From Pokkaliibacter sp046614695 (lineage in GTDB: Bacteria; Pseudomonadota; Gammaproteobacteria; Pseudomonadales; Balneatricaceae), in the NCBI RefSeq assembly GCF_046614695.1, contig NZ_JBKKHQ010000025.1:1-64000 (forward strand): a stretch of 64,000 nt of DNA, written 5' to 3'. How positions within the stretch are numbered: the first letter of the stretch is position 1; each line of letters begins with the position of its first letter. The notes beneath the pieces were generated by a model. That model had not been told where the DNA came from. It did not search any database and saw nothing but the letters and a program-made list of their open reading frames with translations. Shown in pieces: positions 33,475 to 40,883 of the stretch. The position numbers were made by a program, and so were the translations under genes.

Positions 33475-34854
33475 ATGGCTGACAGCCTGTTGATACTGGA
33501 AGATGAGTCTCTTTTGGGTGCTGAACTCAAGCGCCATTTTCAGCGTCAGGGCTGGGAAGTTTCTCTCGCCAACAGTCTGGCCCAGGCCCATGATCTTCTT
33601 CTCGGGCATGAGCTTGATCCGCTCGTGGTTCTCTCCGATATGAGCCTGCCGGACGGTAATGCCCTGACCCTGCTTGAAGAAATCCGCAAAGCCAAGCGCC
33701 CACAGGAGTGGATTTTCCTGACAGGCTACGGCTCGATTCCCGATTCTGTTCAGGCGCTACGTTTGGGCGCCTATGATTTTCTTGAAAAGCCCTGCGATAT
33801 GAGCCGCCTGAATCTGGTGGTGCAAGGGGCCGCACGCAGCTCTCGCGCCCAGCGCAAGGTCAAACTGATGGTGCCCGGAGGTTTGGGGACCGAGGCCTTC
33901 GTCGGTAAAAGCGCCGCCGCACAGCAGGTGAGAAGTCTGCTGCAGCGTTTGTTGTCTGTTCCTTTCAGTGCGCTGTCATTAACCGGAGAAACGGGAACAG
34001 GGAAGGGGCTGGCTGCGCGAATTCTGCATCAGGGTGGCCTGTACCATGAGGGCGCCATGGTGGAGGTGAACTGCGCCGCGTTACCCAAAGACTTGCTGGA
34101 ATCCGAGCTGTTCGGTCATGAAGCAGGCGCTTTCACAGGTGCCAAAGGGCGTCGCCGTGGATTGCTGGAGCAGGCCAGTGGCGGGACGCTGTTTCTCGAT
34201 GAGCTGGGCGAGATGGATCTGGATCTGCAGGCCAAGTTGCTTAAAGCCATTGAAGATAAGCGCATTCGCCGTCTTGGTGGCGAGCAGGAGATTGCAATAG
34301 ATGTGCAGATCATCGCCGCGACCCATAGAAATCTGGAAGAGCAGGTACGGGAGAAGCGCTTTCGTGAGGACTTATATCACCGCCTGAGTGTATTCAAGCT
34401 GGAATTACCTGCGTTGCGTGAACGGCTGGAAGATCTGGAAGATCTCGTCTGGCCACTGGTGCAGGAGTTCAATGTAAAAGCTCGCCGTCAGGTCAAACGC
34501 ATTAGCCCTGAGGTGTGGCAAAGGCTACGAAGCCACAGCTGGCCCGGCAATGTGCGTGAGCTACGTAATGTGGTGGAGCGCTGCGTTCTGCTTGCGGAGG
34601 GTGAGGATTTTCCATTGGAGTGGCTGCAGTTAGGTAAAGCCGATAACAGTGCCGGCGCAGGTGCTCAGGTACAGGGCGAGCGTCTTATTTTGCCTCTGGA
34701 CGGCTCCATTTCGCTGGATGAGATGGAAAAGTACATCATTGAGGTGGCGTTGGAGCAGCACGAGCACAATGTTGTCGCTACGGCGCGAGCACTGGGAACC
34801 ACGCGTGAAACGCTGCGCTATCGTATGCAGAAGTTTCATATCAAGCACGGTTAG
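33475..34854 (+). CDS. Sigma-54-dependent response regulator
   Basis: 459 residues: receiver domain with phospho-Asp 55 (VVLSDMSLPDG), AAA+ domain with Walker A GETGTGKG, sigma-54 loop GAFTGA and Walker B GGTLFLDELGEMD, and a Fis-type DNA-binding end (VVATARALGTTRETLRYRMQKFHI). ATG after ACGAGGAGAAATGA. Partner of the preceding kinase. Its targets are unknown, but the nearest sigma-54 promoter is at 36335-36350. Confidence 0.95.
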   Translation: MADSLLILEDESLLGAELKRHFQRQGWEVSLANSLAQAHDLLLGHELDPLVVLSDMSLPDGNALTLLEEIRKAKRPQEWIFLTGYGSIPDSVQALRLGAYDFLEKPCDMSRLNLVVQGAARSSRAQRKVKLMVPGGLGTEAFVGKSAAAQQVRSLLQRLLSVPFSALSLTGETGTGKGLAARILHQGGLYHEGAMVEVNCAALPKDLLESELFGHEAGAFTGAKGRRRGLLEQASGGTLFLDELGEMDLDLQAKLLKAIEDKRIRRLGGEQEIAIDVQIIAATHRNLEEQVREKRFREDLYHRLSVFKLELPALRERLEDLEDLVWPLVQEFNVKARRQVKRISPEVWQRLRSHSWPGNVRELRNVVERCVLLAEGEDFPLEWLQLGKADNSAGAGAQVQGERLILPLDGSISLDEMEKYIIEVALEQHEHNVVATARALGTTRETLRYRMQKFHIKHG

Positions 34855-34893
34855 TCTGTAGGGTGCAGGGTGAATGGAGCCTGCTGAGTGGCT

Positions 34894-35535
34894 CTATTTA
34901 CCGACGTGATAGGCATGAGCAATATGCAGGTCGGTATTGTCATTGAAATACGCCTGAGCCAAATCAACCAGATCCAGTTGCAACAGATCATGCTTGTCCA
35001 TCGCTGCCGTGTTACCACGGCCAAATCGACCTGAACAATTGTCGATAACCCAATCGTTCTTCTCAAACATCAGCTCACCTGCCACGATGGCATTCTTTGC
35101 TTCGTCGCTGGCAAACAGAGTGGCATGCCCCATCAGATTCTTCTTGTTATCCGGATGCTCAACCCCGATGACCAGCTCGGGAAGTTCTCCGGCGCGGGGT
35201 TTATTGAGTGACCAGAGATAGGTGACTTTAGGGTCCAGCAGCTGTTTTAGCGGCACTTTGCCCTCGGCGTTACGTGCAATCGAGTTGCTGCTCATGGAGA
35301 CACGAAAACGGTTCACCTGATCCTTTTCATGGTCTTTGACGTATGCGGCCTTGGTTGATAGCTGCTCCAGCAGCCGGGCATTAAAGCGCTTGGCCATGGC
35401 GGGAGGAATACGCGGACTAAAAGTGATCTTTACTCCTTGCAGCAGGTGCGCCGCTGCTCCGGGTCTATCGGTAGCGCTGGTCGATGTGGACTGTTGCAGC
35501 GGCTGTGTGTTCTCGGTGCCGTGAACTCTCGACAT
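34894..35535 (-). CDS. Putative type III secretion effector
   Basis: 213 residues, no signal peptide or membrane segment. The first ~30 residues are polar and disordered, with nine Ser/Thr in the first 25 (TENTQPLQQSTSTSATD), as in type III secretion signals. Residues 30-80 are basic and helical; the C-terminal half holds GHATL, AGELMFEKNDWVIDNCSGRFGR and a helical end. I cannot assign a toxic activity. The main argument is context: it is 25 bases behind a CesT-family chaperone on the same strand, the usual chaperone-client order. ATG at 35535 has AAGGAG at ideal spacing. No secretion apparatus gene is in the window. Confidence 0.6.
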   Translation of the reverse strand: MSRVHGTENTQPLQQSTSTSATDRPGAAAHLLQGVKITFSPRIPPAMAKRFNARLLEQLSTKAAYVKDHEKDQVNRFRVSMSSNSIARNAEGKVPLKQLLDPKVTYLWSLNKPRAGELPELVIGVEHPDNKKNLMGHATLFASDEAKNAIVAGELMFEKNDWVIDNCSGRFGRGNTAAMDKHDLLQLDLVDLAQAYFNDNTDLHIAHAYHVGK

Positions 35536-35560
35536 GATGAAATACTCCTTTTACGTGTGA

Positions 35561-36049
35561 TCAGAAAAACTGACGAAGACCCAACCCCATCGTCTGAGGA
35601 GAAGGAATACTTTTCTTTGTTGTGACGGTTTTTTCGCCGTTGAGTACCGATTCAATAGTCTCAGTGTGCTGCTGCACTCGACCGAGGAAGTCGGCAAGCT
35701 GCTCTTCCAGTTGGTCTGCTGTGGGTGTGACAAGCCTGAGGCCGTACTGGAAGTACAGTTTCTGTTCTTCGGGGTGAATGGCAAAGGTTCCTTCGCCTGA
35801 CTCACGCTCAAGATAGTGTCGCTGCATGAGTGCGCTAAGTAGCCCAAGCTGTTGCTCCGCCTGGCTTGGTAGCATGTGCAGCAGGGGAGAGTAGAAAAAC
35901 AGCTTTTCACTCTCGGGCATAAAGCTCAGATAACAGTCAGTACCGTTATTCAGCGACAGCCCCAGACTGTGATTTTCATCCAGTGTGCAGGCTGTCAGTC
36001 CATAGCGTTTACCCAGCAGGGCTAATGCTTCATTCAGTGCTTGTAGCAT
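35561..36049 (-). CDS. CesT-family type III secretion chaperone
   Basis: 162 residues of the class I (CesT/SycE/SycT) chaperone fold: N-terminal helix MLQALNEALALLGKRYGL, beta strands LDENHSLGLSLNNGTDCYLSF and LFFYSPL, the dimer helix EQQLGLLSALMQRHYL, strand GTFAIHPEEQKLYFQYGL and the long C-terminal helix LEEQLADFLGRVQQHTETI. Such proteins are acidic cytosolic dimers that bind the N-terminal part of one effector before export. An extra tail of about 25 residues (NGEKTVTTKKSIP...) is unusual. ATG at 36049 has AAAGGAACAG upstream; the putative effector follows. Confidence 0.85.
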   Translation of the reverse strand: MLQALNEALALLGKRYGLTACTLDENHSLGLSLNNGTDCYLSFMPESEKLFFYSPLLHMLPSQAEQQLGLLSALMQRHYLERESGEGTFAIHPEEQKLYFQYGLRLVTPTADQLEEQLADFLGRVQQHTETIESVLNGEKTVTTKKSIPSPQTMGLGLRQFF

Positions 36050-36109
36050 TCATCTGTTCCTTTCAAAAAACCGCGGCTTGAAAGTAAACGACGGCATGAA
36101 TCTCAGGTT

Positions 36110-36138
36110 TTTGTGAGGGTGACGTTAATCGAGGTTCC
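36110..36138 (-). promoter_or_regulatory. hrp-box-like promoter of the chaperone-effector pair
   Basis: On the minus strand: GGAACC, 16 bases, TCACAAA. The consensus for HrpL-type ECF sigma factors is GGAACC-N15/16-CCACNNA; only the first C of the -10 element differs. Predicted start about 55 bases before the chaperone ATG. Confidence 0.5.
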
Positions 36139-36222
36139 CACCGAATGATGACAGTTATGAGAGCGCTGATACCCTGCTGTCAGCTTGGTGTCAGGCCAGA
36201 GTTGGCGGGCTATTGTGGGTAA

Positions 36223-36238
36223 TGGTGGATATCCACCA
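36223..36238. promoter_or_regulatory. 16-bp perfect palindrome, candidate activator site
   Basis: TGGTGGATATCCACCA, perfect dyad. Centre is about 130 bases before the predicted start of the sigma-54 promoter at 36335-36350, the usual place for an enhancer-binding protein. Confidence 0.5.
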
Positions 36239-36334
36239 CCGGTCGCAATAGTGGGTGGGGGATTTCAACCATTCGACCAAGGTCTAAGAGGGTTTTTTTA
36301 TAATAAACTCAACAAAAACAATGGTTTAAATTTC

Positions 36335-36350
36335 TGGCACGGCGAATGCA
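36335..36350 (+). promoter_or_regulatory. Sigma-54 promoter upstream of the PepSY-like gene
   Basis: TGGCACGGCGAATGCA fits TGGCACG-N4-TTGCW at all but one defined base, with correct GG-GC spacing. Predicted start near 36361, 78 bases before the gene. Confidence 0.75.
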
Positions 36351-36438
36351 ATTACTTAAGTGACTCTCTGGTCATCCTCCCGTCCACGTAATGGCATGGG
36401 GCGGGAGGATTCTCCAGAACGAAGTGGAGGAAATGACT

Positions 36439-36699
36439 ATGTTAAAACATCGCGCTGTTGCCACTTATGTAGCTGCTGTCCTGTTCTCTGGCGGTGGCAT
36501 GGCTGAAGCAGAAGCCGGAGTCACTCCGGAAAATATCCAACGTACCGCGCTGGATTCTCATCCTGGTAAGCTGCGTAAAGCCGTCAAAGTTCACAAAGGT
36601 GGACTGGATGTGTGGCAGGTTGAAATCCACGGCAAAGATGACATGGACCACACCCTGTTCTATAACGCCGAAAATGGTCGCGAGCTGAGCTTCAGCTGA
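36439..36699 (+). CDS. Small exported PepSY-like protein
   Basis: 86 residues: signal peptide (MLKHRAVATYVAAVLFSGGG, cut near AEAEA) and a mature part of about 60 residues whose order VTPENIQRTALDSHPGKLRKA, VKVHKGGLDVWQVEIHG, TLFYNAENGRELSFS is that of a single PepSY domain (helix then three strands). PepSY domains often inhibit proteases or bind metal/redox partners; function here is unknown. ATG at 36439 has GGAGGA seven bases upstream; ATG at 36433 is too close to it. Probable sigma-54 control is discussed at 36335-36350. A terminator follows. Confidence 0.8.
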   Translation: MLKHRAVATYVAAVLFSGGGMAEAEAGVTPENIQRTALDSHPGKLRKAVKVHKGGLDVWQVEIHGKDDMDHTLFYNAENGRELSFS

Positions 36700-36834
36700 T
36701 CGGGAGTGAAGGGTTTCCTTCCTCCCCAACGATTTCTGTTTGCAGTGCCGTGCCTCCCCTGAAATCGATATTGGCACTGTGAACGACACCGCCCAAGCTA
36801 TACTCCCTTCATAGCATGGTTTTTAACGAGTATT

Positions 36835-36859
36835 ACCCCGTTTTTAACGGGGTTTTTTT
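36835..36859 (+). terminator. Intrinsic terminator of the PepSY-like gene
   Basis: ACCCCGTT / TTT / AACGGGGT stem and T-run, ending 19 bases before the DedA start. Confidence 0.85.
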
Positions 36860-36877
36860 ATGTCTGAGGGTTGAGGT

Positions 36878-37411
36878 ATGGATTGGCAGCATTGGGTGGC
36901 CACCTATGGCTACTATGCCGTTGCTGTGGGCACTCTGCTTGAAGGTGAAACCGTATTACTGCTTGCGGGCGTGGCGGTTTCACACGGTATTCTAAAGTTT
37001 GATTATGTGCTTCTGACCGCTATCTTTTGCAGCTTTGTGGGTGATCAGAGCTGGTTTAGTTTGGGGCGCTACGCTGGCATCAGTTACTTCTCCCGCTGGC
37101 CATCGGCGCATGCGCGCATTGAGAAAATGCGCGGGCTGATTCATCGCTACCATGCCCCTCTGATTATTGTGAATCGCTTTTTGTACGGCCTGAGATCCAT
37201 TGGACCGGCGCTCTTTGGTACCACCTCATTACCCCAATGGAAATTTGCCTGCTTTAACCTGCTTGGGGCGCTACTTTGGTCCTGGCTGATTCTGCTGGTG
37301 GGTATTGGCGCACATCAACTCTGGCAATCCGTCGGACACTGGGTGATTCCGGTGATTGCCAGCGTGCTGGTGCTGCTCTTTATTGTCTGGAAGTGGCGAC
37401 GCGTGCGCTAG
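36878..37411 (+). CDS. DedA family membrane protein
   Basis: 177 residues with about five hydrophobic segments. Family signatures: GTLLEGETVLLLAG (acidic residue in a membrane re-entrant segment), GDQSWFSLGRYAG, and NRFLYGLRSIGPALFG with the two conserved Arg. DedA proteins move lipids such as undecaprenyl phosphate or phosphatidylethanolamine across the inner membrane; which substrate applies here cannot be told. The 3' end overlaps the convergent unknown gene by four bases. Confidence 0.92.
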   Translation: MDWQHWVATYGYYAVAVGTLLEGETVLLLAGVAVSHGILKFDYVLLTAIFCSFVGDQSWFSLGRYAGISYFSRWPSAHARIEKMRGLIHRYHAPLIIVNRFLYGLRSIGPALFGTTSLPQWKFACFNLLGALLWSWLILLVGIGAHQLWQSVGHWVIPVIASVLVLLFIVWKWRRVR

Positions 37412-37770
37412 TTAAGGCGGTGAAGCGGCAGTGCCATAGGCATGCCGACATAACCTTGCTGGCGGTTGTGGGCGCGTAACATCACCTGATCGACGTTGTC
37501 GGGAATCTCAATGCCATCGAGGGAATCCTGAATCGCCTCACTCTCATTCCCGTGAGGGATGTCGTGATAGGCGAGGAGTAACCCGTCTCTGCTGCGTAAT
37601 TCCCAGCGATCAAGATGGGCTGGAGATTGAGTGGTGCCTGCATAGAGCAGGATATGGCATTTCCAGGTGCCGTCCCGGCATTGGCAGACTTCGGCATCCA
37701 GTACACCACCCAGAGACAAACACGGATCGACCGACATTAACTGACTCAGGGTATTCAAGTCGCGTAGCAT
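37408..37770 (-). CDS. Conserved-looking protein of unknown function
   Basis: 120 residues, soluble, acidic in the middle, with four Cys in the first 40 residues (DPCLSL, EVCQCRDGTWKC). No signal peptide or membrane segment. I do not recognise it. ATG at 37770 has AAGGAG eight bases upstream, which supports a real gene; a TTG lies one codon before. It ends four bases inside the convergent DedA gene. Confidence 0.6.
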   Translation of the reverse strand: MLRDLNTLSQLMSVDPCLSLGGVLDAEVCQCRDGTWKCHILLYAGTTQSPAHLDRWELRSRDGLLLAYHDIPHGNESEAIQDSLDGIEIPDNVDQVMLRAHNRQQGYVGMPMALPLHRLN

Positions 37771-37996
37771 CAATCGAACTCCTTGCAGGTGGCCTGTTTT
37801 TATTCTGGCGCCGTTTTCGCTGGGGCTGGGCGCGGATCATTGTTCTGGTCTATCGAACACTCGTTCTAATAAAGTATGTTCGCCCTTGGCTAAAGTGCAC
37901 GTTCATCATCTGGAATTATCTGTAATCTTTTGCTGCTAACGTGTGAATTACACACATGCGCAGGAATAATGCCGTGTTTCACGCCGAGTCGACCCT

Positions 37997-38881
37997 ATGA
38001 ATTCCCCTCTTTTGCTGAGTCTTGTGCCCTGGCTGTTCGTGGTGCTCTGGAGCACCGGCTTTATCGGTGCCAAGTTCGGCCTGCCTTATGTTGAGCCTTT
38101 CAACTTTTTATTCATTCGCATGCTGCTGACTCTTGGCGTATTTGCCTTGCTGATTCTCATCAAGCGCACTTCCTGGCCGACGCGTCGGCAGATAGGCCAT
38201 CAGCTGGTCGTTGGTGCGCTGGTGCATGGGTTGTATCTCGGTGGTGTGTTTGCGGCGATTCAGGCAGGGCTGCCTGCCGGGATGACGGCCATCATTGTCG
38301 GGACGCAACCGCTGGTCACCGCGCTGGTTGCCCGCCTCTGGCTGAATGAGCGTTTAAATAGCCTGCAGATGGGCGGAGTCGCTCTCGGATTGGTGGGTGT
38401 TGTACTGGTGGTGATGGGGCGCGGTAGTGAGACAACCCTCAATGTTGCCGGCGTATTGTGGGCTCTGGCGGCACTGGTGGGTATGTGTATTGGCACGCTC
38501 TATCAGAAGCGCTTCAGCGGTGGCGCACCTTTGCTGACCGGTACCTTCTGTCAGTATGTGTCCGCAGCACTGCTTACCGGCGTGATGAGCTTCAGCCTTG
38601 AGACACGTGAGGTGGTCTGGAGCGCTAATCTTGTCATGGCGCTGGGCTGGTTAGTGATTGGTCTTTCCCTGGCCGCGATTCTGCTGTTGATGGTAATGAT
38701 TCAGCAGGGTGAGGCTTCAAAGGTGGCCAGCTACTTCTATCTGGTGCCGCCTTTGACCGCAGTGGAAGGTTGGCTTTTGTTTGATGAGCATCTGAGCCTG
38801 GTCAGCATTAGCGGTATGTTACTGGCTACACTGGCAGTCTGGCTGGTTGTCGCCAGAAAACCGGCGGAATCTAAAGCCTGA
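37997..38881 (+). CDS. EamA family (DMT) transporter
   Basis: 294 residues, ten predicted membrane helices in two EamA repeats. N-terminal LVPWLFVVLWSTGFIGAKFGLPY is the family start; MTAIIVGTQPLVTALVARLWLNERL ends the first repeat and KVASYFYLVPPLTAVEGWLLFDEHL the second. Members export amino acids, metabolites or drugs; the substrate is unknown. Monocistronic. Confidence 0.92.
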   Translation: MNSPLLLSLVPWLFVVLWSTGFIGAKFGLPYVEPFNFLFIRMLLTLGVFALLILIKRTSWPTRRQIGHQLVVGALVHGLYLGGVFAAIQAGLPAGMTAIIVGTQPLVTALVARLWLNERLNSLQMGGVALGLVGVVLVVMGRGSETTLNVAGVLWALAALVGMCIGTLYQKRFSGGAPLLTGTFCQYVSAALLTGVMSFSLETREVVWSANLVMALGWLVIGLSLAAILLLMVMIQQGEASKVASYFYLVPPLTAVEGWLLFDEHLSLVSISGMLLATLAVWLVVARKPAESKA

Positions 38882-38892
38882 AATATCTCTGT

Positions 38893-38951
38893 TCACTGGA
38901 TACCAGCTCAAATCTGCGGTGGGTACGCTTGGCTGTGTCGGTATCCAGTGA
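38893..38951. repeat. 12-bp perfect inverted repeat between convergent genes
   Basis: TCACTGGATACC (38893-38904) and GGTATCCAGTGA (38940-38951), 35 bases apart, filling the gap between the EamA gene and cyaY. It could fold as a long hairpin at both mRNA ends. No T-run. Confidence 0.6.
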
Positions 38952-38975
38952 GATCAGTGTCTGAAAATGGCCGTG

Positions 38976-39296
38976 TTATTGGAAGCTGAAGGCCAGGGTT
39001 TCACCGGCCTGATCCTTAAACGCTTCGGTCAGTCGTGAAGACAGCGTGCCACCTTTCTTGTTCTCCACCCACTCACCCTCTTGCCAGTCAAAATGGAAAC
39101 CGTCCTGACGGGTCGCCAGCCACAGCTGTTTCACTGGCGTCTGACGGGTCAGAATGATGCGGCTGCCATTTTCACAGATGACGGTTAACACGCCGTTGTT
39201 CAGATCCACATCCAGATCGGTTTCAGCGTCATCCAGCAGGCTTTCCACCTGATCCAGAGTTTCATCGACGAGCTGGTGGAATTCGCTTTCGTTCAT
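38976..39296 (-). CDS. cyaY: Frataxin-like iron donor CyaY
   Basis: 106 residues. Acidic helix 1 (ESEFHQLVDETLDQVESLLDDAETDLDVDL) forms the iron-binding ridge; strands LTVICENGSRIILTRQTP and QLWLATRQDGFHFDW follow. CyaY binds IscS and tunes iron-sulfur cluster assembly. Divergent from lptM-lysA, an arrangement shared with Pseudomonas and E. coli. Confidence 0.95.
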   Translation of the reverse strand: MNESEFHQLVDETLDQVESLLDDAETDLDVDLNNGVLTVICENGSRIILTRQTPVKQLWLATRQDGFHFDWQEGEWVENKKGGTLSSRLTEAFKDQAGETLAFSFQ

Positions 39297-39421
39297 GTCT
39301 GACTCCTGTATAACTAATAGGCATCTTCGGGTGGGAGTGGTGCCGTTGAGGGGCTATAATCCCGCTCTGAATGCCACTTGCCTGCGCCAAGCGACAGGCT
39401 AAACCCCGAGGATTTCGACTG

Positions 39422-39538
39422 ATGCGTATTGTATGTGCCTTGCTGATTCTCTCCAGCATTTTTATTGCCGGATGTGGTAACAAGGGTCCCTTGTACATGC
39501 CGCAGCAGGATTCCTCAACGGCAACGTCGGCGCAATAA
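39422..39538 (+). CDS. lptM: LPS-assembly lipoprotein LptM
   Basis: 38 residues: signal peptide MRIVCALLILSSIFIA, lipobox IAGC with Cys 18 as lipidation site, then GNKGPLYMPQQD. The GxKGPLYxP motif right after the Cys is typical of LptM/YifL, which helps mature the LptD outer-membrane translocon. It lies 77 bases before lysA and shares its transcript; a TATAAT at 39355-39360 may be its -10 box. Confidence 0.92.
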   Translation: MRIVCALLILSSIFIAGCGNKGPLYMPQQDSSTATSAQ

Positions 39539-39615
39539 CGCCGCGTACTCACAAATTTGGTGGGCTGGTGACGCCAGCGTACCTTTACATGCTTTTGCAG
39601 TTACGAGAATACACC

Positions 39616-40878
39616 ATGGAATGTATCAGCCTGCGCCAGGGCGAGCTTCATCTGGATAACCTGTCCCTGAGCACGGTCGCCGAAAAATATGGCACGCCGC
39701 TGTATGTCTATTCGCGGTCGGCAATCGAGCAGGCCTACCGACGCTACACCGATGCGCTGGGTGACTATCCTTCTCTGGTCTGTTTCGCCGTCAAGGCCAA
39801 CTCTAACCAGGCGGTGTTAAACGTCATGGCGCGACTGGGCGCAGGCTTTGACATTGTCTCTGGCGGTGAGCTTGAGCGAGTACTGGCCGCAGGCGGTCAG
39901 CCGGATCGCATTGTGTTCTCAGGCCTTGGCAAGCAGGAATGGGAAATTCGCCGTGCCCTGGATGTCGGCATCAAGTGCTTTAACGTCGAGTCGGAAGCCG
40001 AGCTTTATCGCATTCAGGACGTGGCCGCCAAAATGGGCGTGCGTGCCCCGATTTCACTGCGTGTGAATCCTGATGTGGATGCTGGCACTCATCCCTATAT
40101 TTCCACCGGCATGAAAGAGAACAAGTTCGGCATCGATATCGCGGTGGCTCCGGTTCTCTATCGTCAGGCCAAGGCACTGACCCATTTGCACCTTGTTGGT
40201 GTTGATTGTCATATCGGCTCCCAGCTGACGGATGTTCAGCCTTTCCTGGATGCCCTTGAGCGTCTGCTGGTATTTATCGATCTGTTGAAAGCCGATGGCA
40301 TTGAGCTGCATCACCTCGATATTGGTGGTGGTCTGGGTGTGCGCTACAAGGATGAAGTACCGCCTGCGCCAGCGGATTATCTTGGCAAAGTGCTTGAGCG
40401 TATCAAGCCTCTTGGCCTTGAGCTGATCATGGAGCCGGGCCGCTCCATCGTCGCCAATGCCGGTGTCTTGCTGACCCGCGTTGAGTACCTGAAGCCCACT
40501 GAACATAAAAACTTTGCCATCATTGATGGCGCGATGAATGACCTGATTCGTCCGTCCCTGTATTCCGCCTGGATGGCGATTGATCCGGTGCGTCCTCGTC
40601 AGGGTGAGGCGCGTGAATGGGACATCGTCGGGCCAGTGTGCGAAAGCTCTGACTTCCTGGGCAAGAACCGCTCCATGGTGTTGGAAGCCGGTGATTTGCT
40701 GGCGGTACGCTCCGCGGGTGCCTATGGTTTTGTCATGGCCTCGACCTACAACACGCGCCCGCTGGCGGCAGAAGTGATGGTCGATAACGACAAGGACTAC
40801 CTGATTCGTGAGCGTCAGATCCTTGAGAATATCTGGCAGGGTGAGCATATGCTGCCTGCAGACGACGTACAGGGCTAA
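39616..40878 (+). CDS. lysA: Diaminopimelate decarboxylase
   Basis: PLP enzyme giving lysine from meso-diaminopimelate. The 420 residues carry the PLP Lys in CFAVKANSNQ (about 54), HIGSQLTD, the PLP-phosphate loop DIGGGLGVRY, EPGRSIVANAG and the C-terminal CESSDFLGKNR with the active-site Cys. ATG at 39616 is chosen for family length; the frame is open from 39568. First of a tight run lysA-dapF-DUF484-xerC-HAD. Confidence 0.96.
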   Translation: MECISLRQGELHLDNLSLSTVAEKYGTPLYVYSRSAIEQAYRRYTDALGDYPSLVCFAVKANSNQAVLNVMARLGAGFDIVSGGELERVLAAGGQPDRIVFSGLGKQEWEIRRALDVGIKCFNVESEAELYRIQDVAAKMGVRAPISLRVNPDVDAGTHPYISTGMKENKFGIDIAVAPVLYRQAKALTHLHLVGVDCHIGSQLTDVQPFLDALERLLVFIDLLKADGIELHHLDIGGGLGVRYKDEVPPAPADYLGKVLERIKPLGLELIMEPGRSIVANAGVLLTRVEYLKPTEHKNFAIIDGAMNDLIRPSLYSAWMAIDPVRPRQGEAREWDIVGPVCESSDFLGKNRSMVLEAGDLLAVRSAGAYGFVMASTYNTRPLAAEVMVDNDKDYLIRERQILENIWQGEHMLPADDVQG

Positions 40879-40883
40879 GCACG

